DNA of 64,000 nucleotides from Actinomycetes bacterium (GTDB lineage Bacteria; Actinomycetota; JAICYB01), in the NCBI GenBank assembly GCA_025934435.1, contig JAICYB010000010.1, positions 1-64,000 on the forward strand, read 5' to 3'. Made by a program: the position numbers and the translations under genes. This document shows, one piece after another, positions 29,230 to 38,390 of this stretch. The notes beneath the pieces were generated by a model. The model was given only the letters and a program-made list of their open reading frames with translations. It ran no database searches and was not told the origin of the DNA. Numbering within the stretch: position 1 is the first letter of the stretch; each line of letters starts with the position of its first letter.

Positions 29230-31392
29230 TCAGGTACCTGATGAAGCAACAGATCCCCTTCGCGCAAAGAACCTCGGTGCGAAGGCGAGGGCCGCCAGTG
29301 CGAGGATCCCGATGGCAAGCAGCCATCCGTACCCCGGGAACGGGACGTAGATGAACTCGACCGTGTGCATGCCCGCGGGAACCGTCGCGGCGACGAAGCC
29401 GGGCGCGACCATCTCCGGTTTCTGGGCACGTCCGTCGACGAGAACGCGCCAACGCGGATCGTAGGACGACTTCAAGAGGACGGCCGCCGTGCGCGTCGCC
29501 GTCACATGACCGGCGAAGACGCCGTCCTGCGGTGACGCGATCTGTTCGGTGACGTCGCCGGGCGAGGAGGTCACCGCGGGATCGGTCAACGTCTGGTCGG
29601 GCGGGGGGCTGCCGCCGTAGGCGACCACCGGGAGCCGGTGCTCGGCGACGAGATCCGAACGCAGGAAGACGTTGGAGCTTCGTCCGAGATCGGATCGGTC
29701 GGCGACGATCACACCGGCCGTGTCGACGACCTCGAGGTACCCGCTCGTGTCGACACGCCAGAGCACCTCTCCGCTCCGTCCTTCGATGCGCGTCGCGGGC
29801 ACGGACGGTTTCCTGCTCACCGGCAGGATGAGATAGCGCACGTTGAACAGGTCGTATTGCGCCGGTTGGGTGTCGTTGAACTGCGCCTCCGCTCCCGATC
29901 CGAGCGAATTCGTCCGGAATGTGAGTCCGATCGCGTCGGCGTCCTGGGCGGCAAGCATGGAGTAGAGCGGTGCGCCACCGATGCGGTTGGAGCTGCCCCA
30001 GTTCGACCGCAGCCCGCCGTAGACCCGTCCGTCGCCGAACGACACCGCTTTCGCGATGAGGCTTCGCACGCCGACGCCGGTGGTCTCGTCGACCGACCGC
30101 TGCGCGTCGATGAGCTCTGCGCCGCCGCGATCGAACGTCCAGCGTTCGTGCCACGCCGGAAGAAGGACGGCGAGCACCGCGATGAGCATCACCGCCGTCG
30201 GCAGGACGAGCGGCAGATCGGGCGCCCACGCCGCGAGACGGCCGCGCAGCAGTTCGCCGAGCCGGGCGATCGCCACGCCCGCGAATCCGAGACCGGCGAG
30301 GTGCACGCCGAGGATGAAGCGCTGGTAGTAGACCTCGCCGCTGCCCGGCAGGAGGCGGAAGAGAGGGCCGAAGGTGGGACGTCCGATGTACAGCACGAGC
30401 GACAGCACCCCGAAGATCAGCAGCGCGCGCGCGCGATCGTCGCGGCGCCGGACGAGGCAGATGATGAACCCGAAGATCACGAGGATCGTCAGGATCGGCG
30501 GACGGCCGAAGTCGAACAGGCGTCCGGCGAACAGATCGAGGACGACCTTCCGCAAGCCGTAGGAGTCGGCCTGCACCGTCCCGATGAGCGACTCGTTGCC
30601 CGCGATGTACTTGCCGTCGATGAGCAGCGGGATCAAGGCCCACGCCGCGACGAAGGCCGCACCGACGAGAACGACGATGGCGCGCCCCAAGCGCCGGACG
30701 AACCCCTCGCGATGCATGATCACCCAGAGCCCGATCGTGAGCACCGCGAGGTAACCGGTCAGGAAGTGCGTCGCGAGGAGCAGCGCGAGGGTCAGCGCCG
30801 CCCACACGTAGCCCTTTCCCTTCGTCAGCGCGCGGAACGCGAGCGCCAGTGCGAGCGGTAAGAGCCACATGCCCCACAGCTGCGCCCACGTTCCGAAGCC
30901 GCGCGACGTATACGCGCCGTGCTCGTATCCGATCTCCGTGAGGCTGACGATCAACGGCGACACGACCGCGGCGAAGGCCGCGATCGATCGCTCGGCACCG
31001 AAGATGCGGCCGCTGATGTACACGCAGATCGGCCAGAGCGCGAGCAGGATGTACAGCGTCCAGAGGAACGTGCGCTGCGCGCCGAAGATCGTCGCGATGT
31101 AACCCGCGACGATGTGCGGGAAGCTCTGGTAGTGGTGGAACTGCGCCGATCCGAGTCCGAAGTTCGGGAACCAGCCGTCGAGTGGGATGTGTCCGGTCTG
31201 GATACGATGCCGAGCCCACCGAACCATCGCGAGATGTAGATCACTGTCGTTCGACGTTTGCGCGTAGGTGACTTCCTTGCGCAGCACGACGAGGTTGAAT
31301 CCGACGGCGACAGCTACGAGCAGCGTCGCCCAGGCACGGCTGAACGGCTCGAGCCTCCACGCCCCCTGTCGGTTCCGATTCGTCTCGTCCAT
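29230..31392 (-). CDS. Large polytopic membrane protein, GT-C/YfhO-like
   Basis: The protein of about 720 residues has 11-13 predicted membrane segments and, after an extracytoplasmic domain, a final C-terminal segment (YGWLLAIGILALAALAFAP). The first loop contains NDSDLHLAMVRWARHRIQTGHIPLDGW, with acidic residues placed as in GT-C glycosyltransferases; a domain with TLTDPAVTSSPGDVTEQI and a SSYDPRWRVLVDG-type segment resembles YfhO/PTPS-related membrane proteins. ATG 31392 (MDETNRNRQGAW) is preferred; an upstream start is possible. It is divergent from the GT2-DUF2304-flippase genes, suggesting a common role in surface polysaccharide assembly. Exact reaction unknown. Confidence 0.72.
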   Translation of the reverse strand: MDETNRNRQGAWRLEPFSRAWATLLVAVAVGFNLVVLRKEVTYAQTSNDSDLHLAMVRWARHRIQTGHIPLDGWFPNFGLGSAQFHHYQSFPHIVAGYIATIFGAQRTFLWTLYILLALWPICVYISGRIFGAERSIAAFAAVVSPLIVSLTEIGYEHGAYTSRGFGTWAQLWGMWLLPLALALAFRALTKGKGYVWAALTLALLLATHFLTGYLAVLTIGLWVIMHREGFVRRLGRAIVVLVGAAFVAAWALIPLLIDGKYIAGNESLIGTVQADSYGLRKVVLDLFAGRLFDFGRPPILTILVIFGFIICLVRRRDDRARALLIFGVLSLVLYIGRPTFGPLFRLLPGSGEVYYQRFILGVHLAGLGFAGVAIARLGELLRGRLAAWAPDLPLVLPTAVMLIAVLAVLLPAWHERWTFDRGGAELIDAQRSVDETTGVGVRSLIAKAVSFGDGRVYGGLRSNWGSSNRIGGAPLYSMLAAQDADAIGLTFRTNSLGSGAEAQFNDTQPAQYDLFNVRYLILPVSRKPSVPATRIEGRSGEVLWRVDTSGYLEVVDTAGVIVADRSDLGRSSNVFLRSDLVAEHRLPVVAYGGSPPPDQTLTDPAVTSSPGDVTEQIASPQDGVFAGHVTATRTAAVLLKSSYDPRWRVLVDGRAQKPEMVAPGFVAATVPAGMHTVEFIYVPFPGYGWLLAIGILALAALAFAPRFFARRGSVASSGT

Positions 31393-31469
31393 CCGGTACC
31401 GGGTGCACGGTACTAGGTGCACACCTCCGAGCGCAGAACAGATATCGACCGTTGATACCATCGATCGGC

Positions 31470-32156
31470 ATGGACGGGGATCCGACGTTCGTCGTCATCG
31501 CTGCGTTCAACGAAGCGGGGATGCTCGGTCACGTCCTGGACGATCTCGAGCGCACATGTCCACGAGCGCACATCGTCGTCGTCGACGACTGCTCGACGGA
31601 CGAGACGTATCGCGTCGCCGAGTGCCGTCCCGTCCATCTCCTACATCACGTGGCGAACCTCGGTCAGGGTGCCGCGCTGAAGACGGGGATCGACCATGCG
31701 CTCGCACAGGGCGCGGAGATCATCGTGACGTTCGACGCGGACGGACAGATGTCCGCGAGCGACGTCGCGCGGATCGTTGCACCCGTCGCGTCGGGCGATC
31801 ACGACGTGGCGCTCGGCACCCGGTTCGGCGGCGTCGCGCCCGTCGGGATGACGCGCTCGCGCCAGATGCTGCTCAGGCTCGCGCTCATCTTCAGCCGAGT
31901 CACGTCGCGCTCACCGTTCACCGACGTCCACAACGGGTTCCGCGCCTTCAACCGCAAAGCCGCCGAAGCGATCTCACTCACGCAGGACCGGATGGCGCAC
32001 GCTTCGGAGATCACCGACGAGATCTTGCGCCTAGGGCTTCGTTGGACGGAAGTTCCCGTCACGATCAACTACAGCGACTACTCGAGGAAGAAGGGCCAGC
32101 CGGTACTCGGTGCGCTCGACATCGTGTCGGATCTGTTCTGGGGGCCGAAACGATGA
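31470..32156 (+). CDS. Family 2 glycosyltransferase (DPM1/polyprenol-phosphate type)
   Basis: The 228-residue GT-A fold enzyme has VVIAAFNEAGMLGHVLDDL, VVVDDCSTDETYRV, NLGQGAALKTGIDHA and the metal-binding DADGQMSASD, all in canonical order, and lacks C-terminal membrane segments. Proteins of this type transfer a sugar from a nucleotide donor to polyprenyl phosphate. The chosen ATG follows a TACCAT -10-like hexamer by 8 bases; a TTG further upstream is less likely. Its stop overlaps the start of the DUF2304 gene (ATGA), a pairing common for this enzyme type. Confidence 0.9.
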   Translation: MDGDPTFVVIAAFNEAGMLGHVLDDLERTCPRAHIVVVDDCSTDETYRVAECRPVHLLHHVANLGQGAALKTGIDHALAQGAEIIVTFDADGQMSASDVARIVAPVASGDHDVALGTRFGGVAPVGMTRSRQMLLRLALIFSRVTSRSPFTDVHNGFRAFNRKAAEAISLTQDRMAHASEITDEILRLGLRWTEVPVTINYSDYSRKKGQPVLGALDIVSDLFWGPKR

Positions 32157-32488
32157 AGCTCCTCGTCTTCAAGCTGGGGCTGATCGTCGTCGGCCTGCTG
32201 ATCGCGCGTTTCTACCTCACGAAGACGCGATCCGCGGTGAGGGATCGACTGATCGTGCTCACGCTCGTCGTCGGGCTGCTCGTTGCGGTTATCGACCCGC
32301 AAACGACGACATGGGTGGCCAATCGCGTCGGCATCGGTCGTGGTGCCGACCTCGTGTTCTACCTGGGATTCCTTTTCCTCTTGTTTCTCGCCGGCGCTCA
32401 GCGCGTGCGTCTCCGCGAGCAACAGAAAGCGATCGTCGGCATCGTGCGTGAACTCGCGCTCCTGCGCGCGCGAACGCCTCCCGAGTAG
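32153..32488 (+). CDS. DUF2304 small membrane protein
   Basis: The 111-residue protein has three hydrophobic segments (FKLGLIVVGLLIARFYL, RLIVLTLVVGLLVAVI, LVFYLGFLFLLFLAG) and a short charged C-terminus with a coiled-coil-like RLREQQKAIVGIVRELALL, matching the DUF2304 layout. These proteins are typically encoded immediately after a GT2 enzyme, as here, and may anchor it to the membrane or help flip its lipid-linked product; that role is inferred. Translation is coupled to the upstream gene. Confidence 0.85.
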   Translation: MKLLVFKLGLIVVGLLIARFYLTKTRSAVRDRLIVLTLVVGLLVAVIDPQTTTWVANRVGIGRGADLVFYLGFLFLLFLAGAQRVRLREQQKAIVGIVRELALLRARTPPE

Positions 32489-32502
32489 CGCCTCACCGTA
32501 CT

Positions 32503-33786
32503 GTGGGCCTGCGACCTCCAACGGAGCGCGCCATCCGCGTGCCGAAGGGCGCCGGCGTCATCGGCACGAGCGTCGTCGTCAATGGTCTGAGCGCGTACGC
32601 CTTCACCGTGCTGGCGGCACGCGCCCTCGGTCCGGAGCATTACGCGTCCCTCGCGGCCTTGTCCGCCGTCGTGTTCGTTCTCGGACCGGGATTCTTCCTG
32701 CCCTTCGAGCAGGAGATCACGCGACTCGTCGCCGCCGGTCGAGCGATGGGCTCCGGTGCGCGCGGAGCGTTCACACGGTTGGCCTTGCTCGCGACGGCGA
32801 GCGCCGTCGTTCTCATCGTCCTCGCGTTGACCGTCGGACGCGGGGTGCTCGATCGCCTCTTCGATCACGACGTGCTGCTGATCTTCGCGTTCTGCGGCGC
32901 GATCTTGTCGTACCTCTCGCAGAACGTCATGCGCGGGCTGTACGCCGGCTCGGACCGCTTCGATCTGTACGCGCTCGGACTCGGGGCCGAAGGTGTCATC
33001 CGGGTCGCCGGCGGAGTCATCCTTTTCCTCGACCACACGCGGTCGCCGGGCGAATACGGACTCGCGCTGGGTCTCGCGCCGTTGTTTGCCTGCGCGCTCG
33101 TCGTGCTGGCCTCTCGTGGGTTGCTCCCATCCGGGCCGTCGCCGGCATGGCCTGAGGCTCTGCGCGCGATCGGCTATCTGATCGGCGGGACACTCTTCAC
33201 GCAGCTCCTCGCCAACGCGCCGCCGATCGTCGTGTTGCTGCTGGCGTCGACGTCGCAGCGAGCGGCGGTCGGACGGTTCTATGCCGGGTTCGTCGTGATG
33301 CGCGTCCCACTGTTCCTCTTCCTCGCGATACAGGTGACGGTCTTGCCGATGCTTGCGGCGGCCGCCGCCCACGACCGCTACGAGCACCTCCGCGACACGG
33401 TGCGGTCGCTCGTCGGAGCGCTCGTCGCCGTGATGGGACTCGCCGTGATAGCCGCGGCGATCGTGGGACGTCCCTCGCTCCGGCTCGTGTTCGGGCGCGC
33501 GTTCTTGCTCGGACGAACAGACCTCGTCCTGCTCGCCGCAGCGAGCGGCGCGCTGATGATCGCGACGCTCCTCGCGCAGGCGCTGATCGCCGTCCGTTCG
33601 CACGAGCTCGCCGCCGCGTCGTGGTTGGCGGGGCTCGCGTGTTTCGGCGTCGGGATGGCGAACTCGGCGCCGCTCATCGCGCGCGTGGAATACGCGTTCC
33701 TCGTGGGTTCGTTCGCCGCGGCTGTCGCGGCCGCGCTGCTGTTGCGTATGCGACTTTCGCGAGCCGTCAAACAGCGCGCGGGCTAG
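32503..33786 (+). CDS. Polysaccharide flippase-like membrane protein (MOP/Wzx superfamily)
   Basis: The 427-residue protein has about 12 membrane helices and an N-terminal KGAGVIGTSVVVNGLSAYAFTVLAARALGPEHYASLAAL, the usual opening of oligosaccharide flippases (LGPEHYG/ASLA). The likely role is export of lipid-linked glycans made by the preceding GT2 unit. The GTG start lies 14 bases after the DUF2304 gene stop, so all three form one operon. Its stop codon shares the CTAG palindrome with the convergent dehydrogenase gene. Confidence 0.85.
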   Translation: MGLRPPTERAIRVPKGAGVIGTSVVVNGLSAYAFTVLAARALGPEHYASLAALSAVVFVLGPGFFLPFEQEITRLVAAGRAMGSGARGAFTRLALLATASAVVLIVLALTVGRGVLDRLFDHDVLLIFAFCGAILSYLSQNVMRGLYAGSDRFDLYALGLGAEGVIRVAGGVILFLDHTRSPGEYGLALGLAPLFACALVVLASRGLLPSGPSPAWPEALRAIGYLIGGTLFTQLLANAPPIVVLLLASTSQRAAVGRFYAGFVVMRVPLFLFLAIQVTVLPMLAAAAAHDRYEHLRDTVRSLVGALVAVMGLAVIAAAIVGRPSLRLVFGRAFLLGRTDLVLLAAASGALMIATLLAQALIAVRSHELAAASWLAGLACFGVGMANSAPLIARVEYAFLVGSFAAAVAAALLLRMRLSRAVKQRAG

Positions 33787-34853
33787 CGCGCGCGGAAGAG
33801 ACCGCGTCCGGTGACGAGCGGCAGATCGAGCGCGGTGAGCAGGCCCGGCTCGGCTCCGACCACGGCCGGCACCGCGTTCACGAGTCGCATCGCCGTCGCT
33901 TTGAGTCCGGCGGTGTTGTGGTCGCCGTCGCTGCCGAGCAACTGCAGATCGCACGTGTAATTCGGCTCCCCTTTGACGACGGCGCGATAGCAACCGTGTC
34001 CGGCGGGTTGCGGCCAGTCCGGCGCAAGGTCGTCGCGCAAACGCGTCACGTGCTCGAGCACGACGGCGGGTCGTCCGCCGACGACCCCTCGCACCTCGAA
34101 ACGGAGTGCGGCAGCCGTACCCTTCTCGATCGTCCCGGACGCGATCTCGAACGTCTCCGGCGCCGGCAACCGTTCGTGGTGTTCTTCGATCCCGTCGAGT
34201 GCGATGTCGAGCGCGGCAGCGATCTGACGCACGACGCTTCCCCACGCGGTCGTGAGCACGCCGGGCAGAAGGATGAACGGTGTTTCGTCCAGCGGCTTGC
34301 CGAAGCCCATGATGTCGAAGATCACCATCGACTGGTTGTACGTCGCGTAATTCAAGATCTCCATGCAGCGGACTTCTTCGATGCGTTCCGAGATCGACGT
34401 CACGACGAGCGGGAGCCAGTCGTTCGCGAATCCGGGGTCGATGCCGTTGACGAACAGCGACGCGTTGCCCTCTTTCGCGGCTTCGACGATCGGTGCGATC
34501 GTCTCGTCCGGCATGACGCCGTACGGGTACTGCAGGAAGACCGGGCCGGACGCAACCACGTTGATCCCAGCTCGCAGGAAACGACAGAGATCGCCGATCG
34601 CTTCGCCGAGGCGGTGGTCGGCCATCGCGGTGTTCACGATGCAATCCGGTTTCAGCGCGAGCAACGCATCCGCGTCGGTCGTCGCCGCGACGCCGATTGC
34701 GCGTCCGAGGCCGGCGAGCTCGCCGGCATCGTTGCCGTCCTTCGCGTCGGACGAGACCCACACGCCGACGAGATCCAGCCCGGGATGCGCATCGATACCG
34801 GCGAGGGTGTGCCGCCCGACGTTGCCCGTTGCCCACTGCACCACGCGAAACAT
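33783..34853 (-). CDS. DapB-like NAD(P)-dependent dehydrogenase (2,4-diaminopentanoate dehydrogenase-like)
   Basis: The 356-residue protein starts MFRVVQWATGNVGRHTLAGI, a dihydrodipicolinate-reductase-type Rossmann fold, and continues with GVWVSSDAKDG, DCIVNTAMADHRLG and INVVASGPVFLQYPYG. Its C-terminal half (NGIDPGFANDWLPLVVTSI, MVIFDIMGFGKPL) matches the large group annotated as diaminopentanoate dehydrogenase-like or DapB-domain proteins of Actinobacteria, many of unknown substrate. The start was placed at ATG 34853 because the fold begins there; an upstream ATG would add about 21 unrelated residues. No operon partner is evident. Confidence 0.78.
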   Translation of the reverse strand: MFRVVQWATGNVGRHTLAGIDAHPGLDLVGVWVSSDAKDGNDAGELAGLGRAIGVAATTDADALLALKPDCIVNTAMADHRLGEAIGDLCRFLRAGINVVASGPVFLQYPYGVMPDETIAPIVEAAKEGNASLFVNGIDPGFANDWLPLVVTSISERIEEVRCMEILNYATYNQSMVIFDIMGFGKPLDETPFILLPGVLTTAWGSVVRQIAAALDIALDGIEEHHERLPAPETFEIASGTIEKGTAAALRFEVRGVVGGRPAVVLEHVTRLRDDLAPDWPQPAGHGCYRAVVKGEPNYTCDLQLLGSDGDHNTAGLKATAMRLVNAVPAVVGAEPGLLTALDLPLVTGRGLFRAR

Positions 34854-34934
34854 CCGCGACAGCGTAGCCGTTGACGGTTGGGCGATGACGCCGTAGGTTG
34901 TCGGCTCTTCGATCAAAGAAAAAAAGGGGTGGGG

Positions 34935-35960
34935 ATGAAACTTCGCATCGCGCTCGCTCTCGCGCTCGGCGCCGGTCTTCTCGCGGTCGGCGCGCCGTCG
35001 TACGCCTCGTCACCGGCCTGCGGCGCGACGGTCACGCACAACGTCAAGCTGAAGAAGAATGTCAGATGCACCGCCGGCAACGGACTCGTCGTCGGCGCAT
35101 CGAACATCACGATCAACCTGAACCATCACACGATCTCGACGACGTCCGTCGGGCAAGGCAACGGAGTCGACGCGACGAACTTCTTCGGCATCACCGTGAC
35201 GAACGGAAAGATCCGTGGCTTCAACAACGGTGTGAACTTCGACGGTGTGATCGGCGGCACCATCTCGAAGATCAAGGCGAAGAACAACCTCCACAACATC
35301 CGCATCCTCGAATCCGGTTCGATCACGATCACGAAGAACAAGACGTCGGGCGGAGACGCGGCCATCCTCACGACGTCCGGGAGCTTGGGCCTCACGATCA
35401 CGAACAACAAGCTTTCGCCCGGCGCGGGGAGCGGCATCCGGCTGAACGGCACACAGTTCAGCACCGTCGCGCACAACACGATCAAGAATGGGCAGGACCG
35501 TGGGATCTATCTCCTGGCCGGTGCGAACAACAACAACGTCTTCGGCAATTCGATCACGACCACGACGAACGCCGGGATCGAGATCGATAACTCGAAGGAC
35601 AACCTCATCGAGGGCAACCGCATCAAGCACGCCGGGACCGGGATCGACATCGAGTCGGCCGCGCTCGCGAACTCACAGGACAATGAGCTGCAGAGCAACG
35701 TCATCACCAACTCGACGACGAACGGAGTCAATGTCGTCGCGAACGTAACGGCAACGTCGATCCACGGGAACACGTCCGACACGAACGGCGCGAACGGTTT
35801 CGACATCGCTGCGTCCGACCCCAGCACGCACATCGGTGGCAATACGGCCGACAACAACACCCTCGACGGGATCCTCGCGGTCCCGACGGTCACCGACGAC
35901 GGCGGCAACCGCGCGAGCGGGAACGGGACGGCCAACTGCGTGGGCGTGACCTGCCCCTGA
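34935..35960 (+). CDS. Secreted right-handed parallel beta-helix protein, second copy
   Basis: The 341-residue secreted protein has a signal peptide (KLRIALALALGAGLLAVGAPSYA) and an N-terminal head with paired cysteines (PACGATVTHNVKLKKNVRC), then beta-helix rungs rich in Asn (NLHNIRILESGSITITKNK, NNNNVFGNSI, NTSDTNGANGFDIAAS). It is a shorter paralogue of the protein at 22542: the heads align in cysteine spacing and in the NITINLNHHTI/ RIDLGGHRI strand. No lyase catalytic residues are recognised. Start ATG follows AGGGGTGGGG by less than 5 bases. It stands apart from the main secreted-protein block, beside the polysaccharide genes. Confidence 0.82.
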   Translation: MKLRIALALALGAGLLAVGAPSYASSPACGATVTHNVKLKKNVRCTAGNGLVVGASNITINLNHHTISTTSVGQGNGVDATNFFGITVTNGKIRGFNNGVNFDGVIGGTISKIKAKNNLHNIRILESGSITITKNKTSGGDAAILTTSGSLGLTITNNKLSPGAGSGIRLNGTQFSTVAHNTIKNGQDRGIYLLAGANNNNVFGNSITTTTNAGIEIDNSKDNLIEGNRIKHAGTGIDIESAALANSQDNELQSNVITNSTTNGVNVVANVTATSIHGNTSDTNGANGFDIAASDPSTHIGGNTADNNTLDGILAVPTVTDDGGNRASGNGTANCVGVTCP

Positions 35961-35988
35961 CCGAAGGCGGGTAGGTCCGGCGCGACTC

Positions 35989-36016
35989 CTTAGCTTGCCT
36001 AATTAGGTATGCTAAG
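35989..36016. promoter_or_regulatory. MarR-type operator overlapping the marR2 promoter
   Basis: A perfect 10-bp palindrome CCTAATTAGG (35998-36007) is flanked symmetrically by CTTAGC (35989-35994) and its complement GCTAAG (36011-36016), giving a 28-bp dyad. It overlaps a TATGCT -10-like box (36008-36013) that sits 7 bases before the GTG of the marR gene, so binding would block transcription of marR and the downstream transporter. Regulation by that MarR protein itself is inferred. Confidence 0.75.
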
Positions 36017-36020
36017 AATC

Positions 36021-36446
36021 GTGAAGACCACGACGCCGACCCTCGCCTCGCACCTTCGGGTCGCCGTCGCGCGTCTGGCCCGCCAGCTCCGCCATCAGGG
36101 GGCCTCCGAGGACGCTACCCCGTCCCAGCTCGCGGCACTCGCGACCTTGTACCACCGCGTGCACCTGACGCTCGGCGAGCTCGCGGCCATCGAACGCGTG
36201 AAGCCCCCCACGATGACCCGGATCGTCGCCGGACTCGAAGAGAAGGGCCTCGTCCGGCGGGAACACTCGTCCACCGACGGGCGCCTGATCAACGTCGTCA
36301 TCAACGACGACGGGCGGACGTACCACGAGCAATACCAGCAGCGTCGCGACGCATGGCTCGCGCGGAAGCTCACCGACCTCACGAAAGACGAGCGCGAAAC
36401 GCTCGGCCGAGCCGCCGAGATCTTCGACCGTCTGGTGGAGGGCTGA
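36021..36446 (+). CDS. MarR-family transcriptional regulator (second)
   Basis: The 141-residue winged-helix regulator contains LTLGELAAIERVKPPTMTRIVAGLEEKGLVRRE and the wing HSSTDGRLINVVIN, typical MarR features. GTG 36021 is preferred to ATG 36009, because the -10-like TATGCT at 36008-36013 would give a leaderless transcript starting at the GTG, and the ATG lies inside the operator. Its stop overlaps the start of the MFS gene by one base (TGATG), so the pair is a repressor-exporter operon like the one at 3-5 kb. Confidence 0.88.
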   Translation: MKTTTPTLASHLRVAVARLARQLRHQGASEDATPSQLAALATLYHRVHLTLGELAAIERVKPPTMTRIVAGLEEKGLVRREHSSTDGRLINVVINDDGRTYHEQYQQRRDAWLARKLTDLTKDERETLGRAAEIFDRLVEG

Positions 36447-37711
36447 TGAAAGGCATCTTCCGGTCCCTCAAGACGCGGAACTACCGGCTGTACTTCTTCG
36501 GGCAGGTCGTGTCGCTGATCGGCACGTGGATGCAGATCATCGCCAACACGTGGCTCGTCCTCCAGCTCACAGGAAGCGGCACGCAGGTCGGCCTCGCGTC
36601 CGCGCTGCAGTTCGGACCGATGCTGCTCGGATCGTTCTGGGGCGGCCTCGTCGCCGACCGGATCCCGAAGCGCCGGCTGCTGATCATCACCCAGTCGCTC
36701 TTCCTTCTTCAGGCCTGCGCGGTCGGAACGCTTGTTGCGACGGGCGTGCTCCGGCTGTGGATGCTCTACTCGCTGATCGTTGCCTACGGCATCGTCCAGA
36801 TCTTCGATGTGCCGGCCCGTCAGGCATTCGTGTCGGAGATGGTCGCGCAGGACGACGTCATGAACGCCGTGGGCCTCAACAGCGCGGTGTTCAACGGCGC
36901 ACGCCTCATCGGGCCCACGCTCGCCGCGATCCTCATCAAGGAAGTCTCGATGGCAACAGCGTTCTTCGTGAACGCCGGGACCTACTTCGCCGTCCTCGTC
37001 GCGCTCCTGTTGATGCGCGAACGCGATCTCTTCTCGCATCAGGCCCGGGCGCCCCACGGACGCGGCCAGATCCGCGCGGCCCTGCAGTACGTCCGCGAGA
37101 CGCCGGTATTGCTGTGGTCGCTCGTGATGATGGCCGTCGCGGGAACGCTCTCCTTGAACTTCCAGATCATCGTCCCGCTGCTCACGAAGTTCACGTTCCA
37201 CCGTGACATCACGACGTTCGGACTGTTCACCGCGACGATGGGGATCGGCTCGTTCATCGGAGCGATGTATGCGGCATCGCGGAAGATCCCTTCGCTCAAG
37301 CTGCTGACCATCTCGTGCGCGGGTTTCGGCGCAACGATGATCGGCGTCGCACTGACCCCGACGATGAGCGAGTCCTACGTCTCGCTTGCCCTCGTCGGGC
37401 TCGCGGCGATGATCTTCATCTCCACGTCGAACACGGTGCTGCAGCTGCGCGCGGCACCGGAGATGCGGGGTCGCGTCCTGGCGCTTTGGTCGCTCGTCTT
37501 CCTCGGCTCAACGCCGATCGGGGGTCCGTTCATCGGATGGGTCTCGCAGCACTGGTCGCCGCGCGTCGGGTTCATGGTCGGCGGCGTCCCGACGCTCGCC
37601 GTCGCGCTCATCCTCGGCCCCCTGCTGCTCCGTCGTGAGCGCGCGGAAACGGCCAAGCAGGCGGAGATCGAACCGGCCGAAGCCGAGCTCGAAGCCGTCG
37701 CGACCGAGTAG
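36446..37711 (+). CDS. MFS transporter, EntS/MFS_3-like exporter
   Basis: The 421-residue 12-TM protein begins LKTRNYRLYFFGQVVSLIGTWMQIIANTWLVL, the hallmark of the MFS_3 group that includes enterobactin exporter EntS. Other motifs are GLVADRIPKRRLL (motif A), AFVSEMVAQDDVMNAVGLNSAVFNGARLIGP and RGRVLALWSLVFLGSTPIGG. It is coupled to the upstream marR gene. Substrate cannot be read from sequence; export of a siderophore or drug is the family norm. An acidic C-terminal tail (EIEPAEAELEAVATE) contrasts with the basic tail of the other pump. Confidence 0.87.
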   Translation: MKGIFRSLKTRNYRLYFFGQVVSLIGTWMQIIANTWLVLQLTGSGTQVGLASALQFGPMLLGSFWGGLVADRIPKRRLLIITQSLFLLQACAVGTLVATGVLRLWMLYSLIVAYGIVQIFDVPARQAFVSEMVAQDDVMNAVGLNSAVFNGARLIGPTLAAILIKEVSMATAFFVNAGTYFAVLVALLLMRERDLFSHQARAPHGRGQIRAALQYVRETPVLLWSLVMMAVAGTLSLNFQIIVPLLTKFTFHRDITTFGLFTATMGIGSFIGAMYAASRKIPSLKLLTISCAGFGATMIGVALTPTMSESYVSLALVGLAAMIFISTSNTVLQLRAAPEMRGRVLALWSLVFLGSTPIGGPFIGWVSQHWSPRVGFMVGGVPTLAVALILGPLLLRRERAETAKQAEIEPAEAELEAVATE

Positions 37712-37729
37712 GTACGGCAAGATAGACGC

Positions 37730-38380
37730 ATGACATCCGACGCCGTTTACGCCTATTACCCCGTCTTCAAGCGCATCGAGCCGGTGACCGGCGATCCGTC
37801 CGAGGTCGCGAACCTCTTCGAGAAGTTCGCCGACCGCGTGAAGGTGCGCGCGACGTATTCGTCGACGGGCTTCCGCCCGGACGCCGATCTCATGTTTTGG
37901 TGGCTCGCCGACTCGGCGGACGACGCGCAGGAGCTCCTCGTCGAGTTCCGGCGCACCGAGATCGGACGTTCGCTCGAGCTCACGCACTCCTTCCTCGGAG
38001 TGACTCGTCCGGCGGAGTTCAATCCCGACCACCTTCCGGGCTTCCTCAAAGGGACGCCGCCGATGCGGTACATGACCGTCTATCCGTTCGTCCGCACCGA
38101 AGAGTGGTACCTCATGCCCGCGGACGAGCGCGGCAAGCTGCTCCGCGACCACGGCGGGATGGGACGCGAGTTCCCGGAAGTCTCGCCGAACACGACCAGC
38201 GCGTTCGGTCTCGGCGACTGGGAATGGATCCTCGCCTTCGAAGCCGACGACCTCACGAGGATCGTCGACTGCATCCGCCGCCTACGCGAAGCGGAAGCGC
38301 GCCGCTACACGAAGCTCGACATCCCCTTCGTCCTCGGTATCCGAACCGAGCTGGACGAAGCGATCCGCAACTTGAGTTAG
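37730..38380 (+). CDS. hemQ: Coproheme decarboxylase HemQ/ChdC
   Basis: HemQ converts coproheme III to heme b in the coproporphyrin-dependent pathway of Gram-positive bacteria, using hydrogen peroxide. The 216-residue chlorite-dismutase-fold protein has RYMTVYPFVRTEEWYLMP, RDHGGMGREFPEV and ALGDWEW-like FGLGDWEWILAFEADDLTRIVDCIRRLR, all standard HemQ elements including the tyrosine of the YPF-R-EWY motif and a candidate proximal heme histidine in DHGGMGR. Length is normal for the actinobacterial form. It follows the MFS gene by 18 bases. No other heme genes are adjacent. Confidence 0.92.
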   Translation: MTSDAVYAYYPVFKRIEPVTGDPSEVANLFEKFADRVKVRATYSSTGFRPDADLMFWWLADSADDAQELLVEFRRTEIGRSLELTHSFLGVTRPAEFNPDHLPGFLKGTPPMRYMTVYPFVRTEEWYLMPADERGKLLRDHGGMGREFPEVSPNTTSAFGLGDWEWILAFEADDLTRIVDCIRRLREAEARRYTKLDIPFVLGIRTELDEAIRNLS

Positions 38381-38390
38381 CGCGCCTCCA

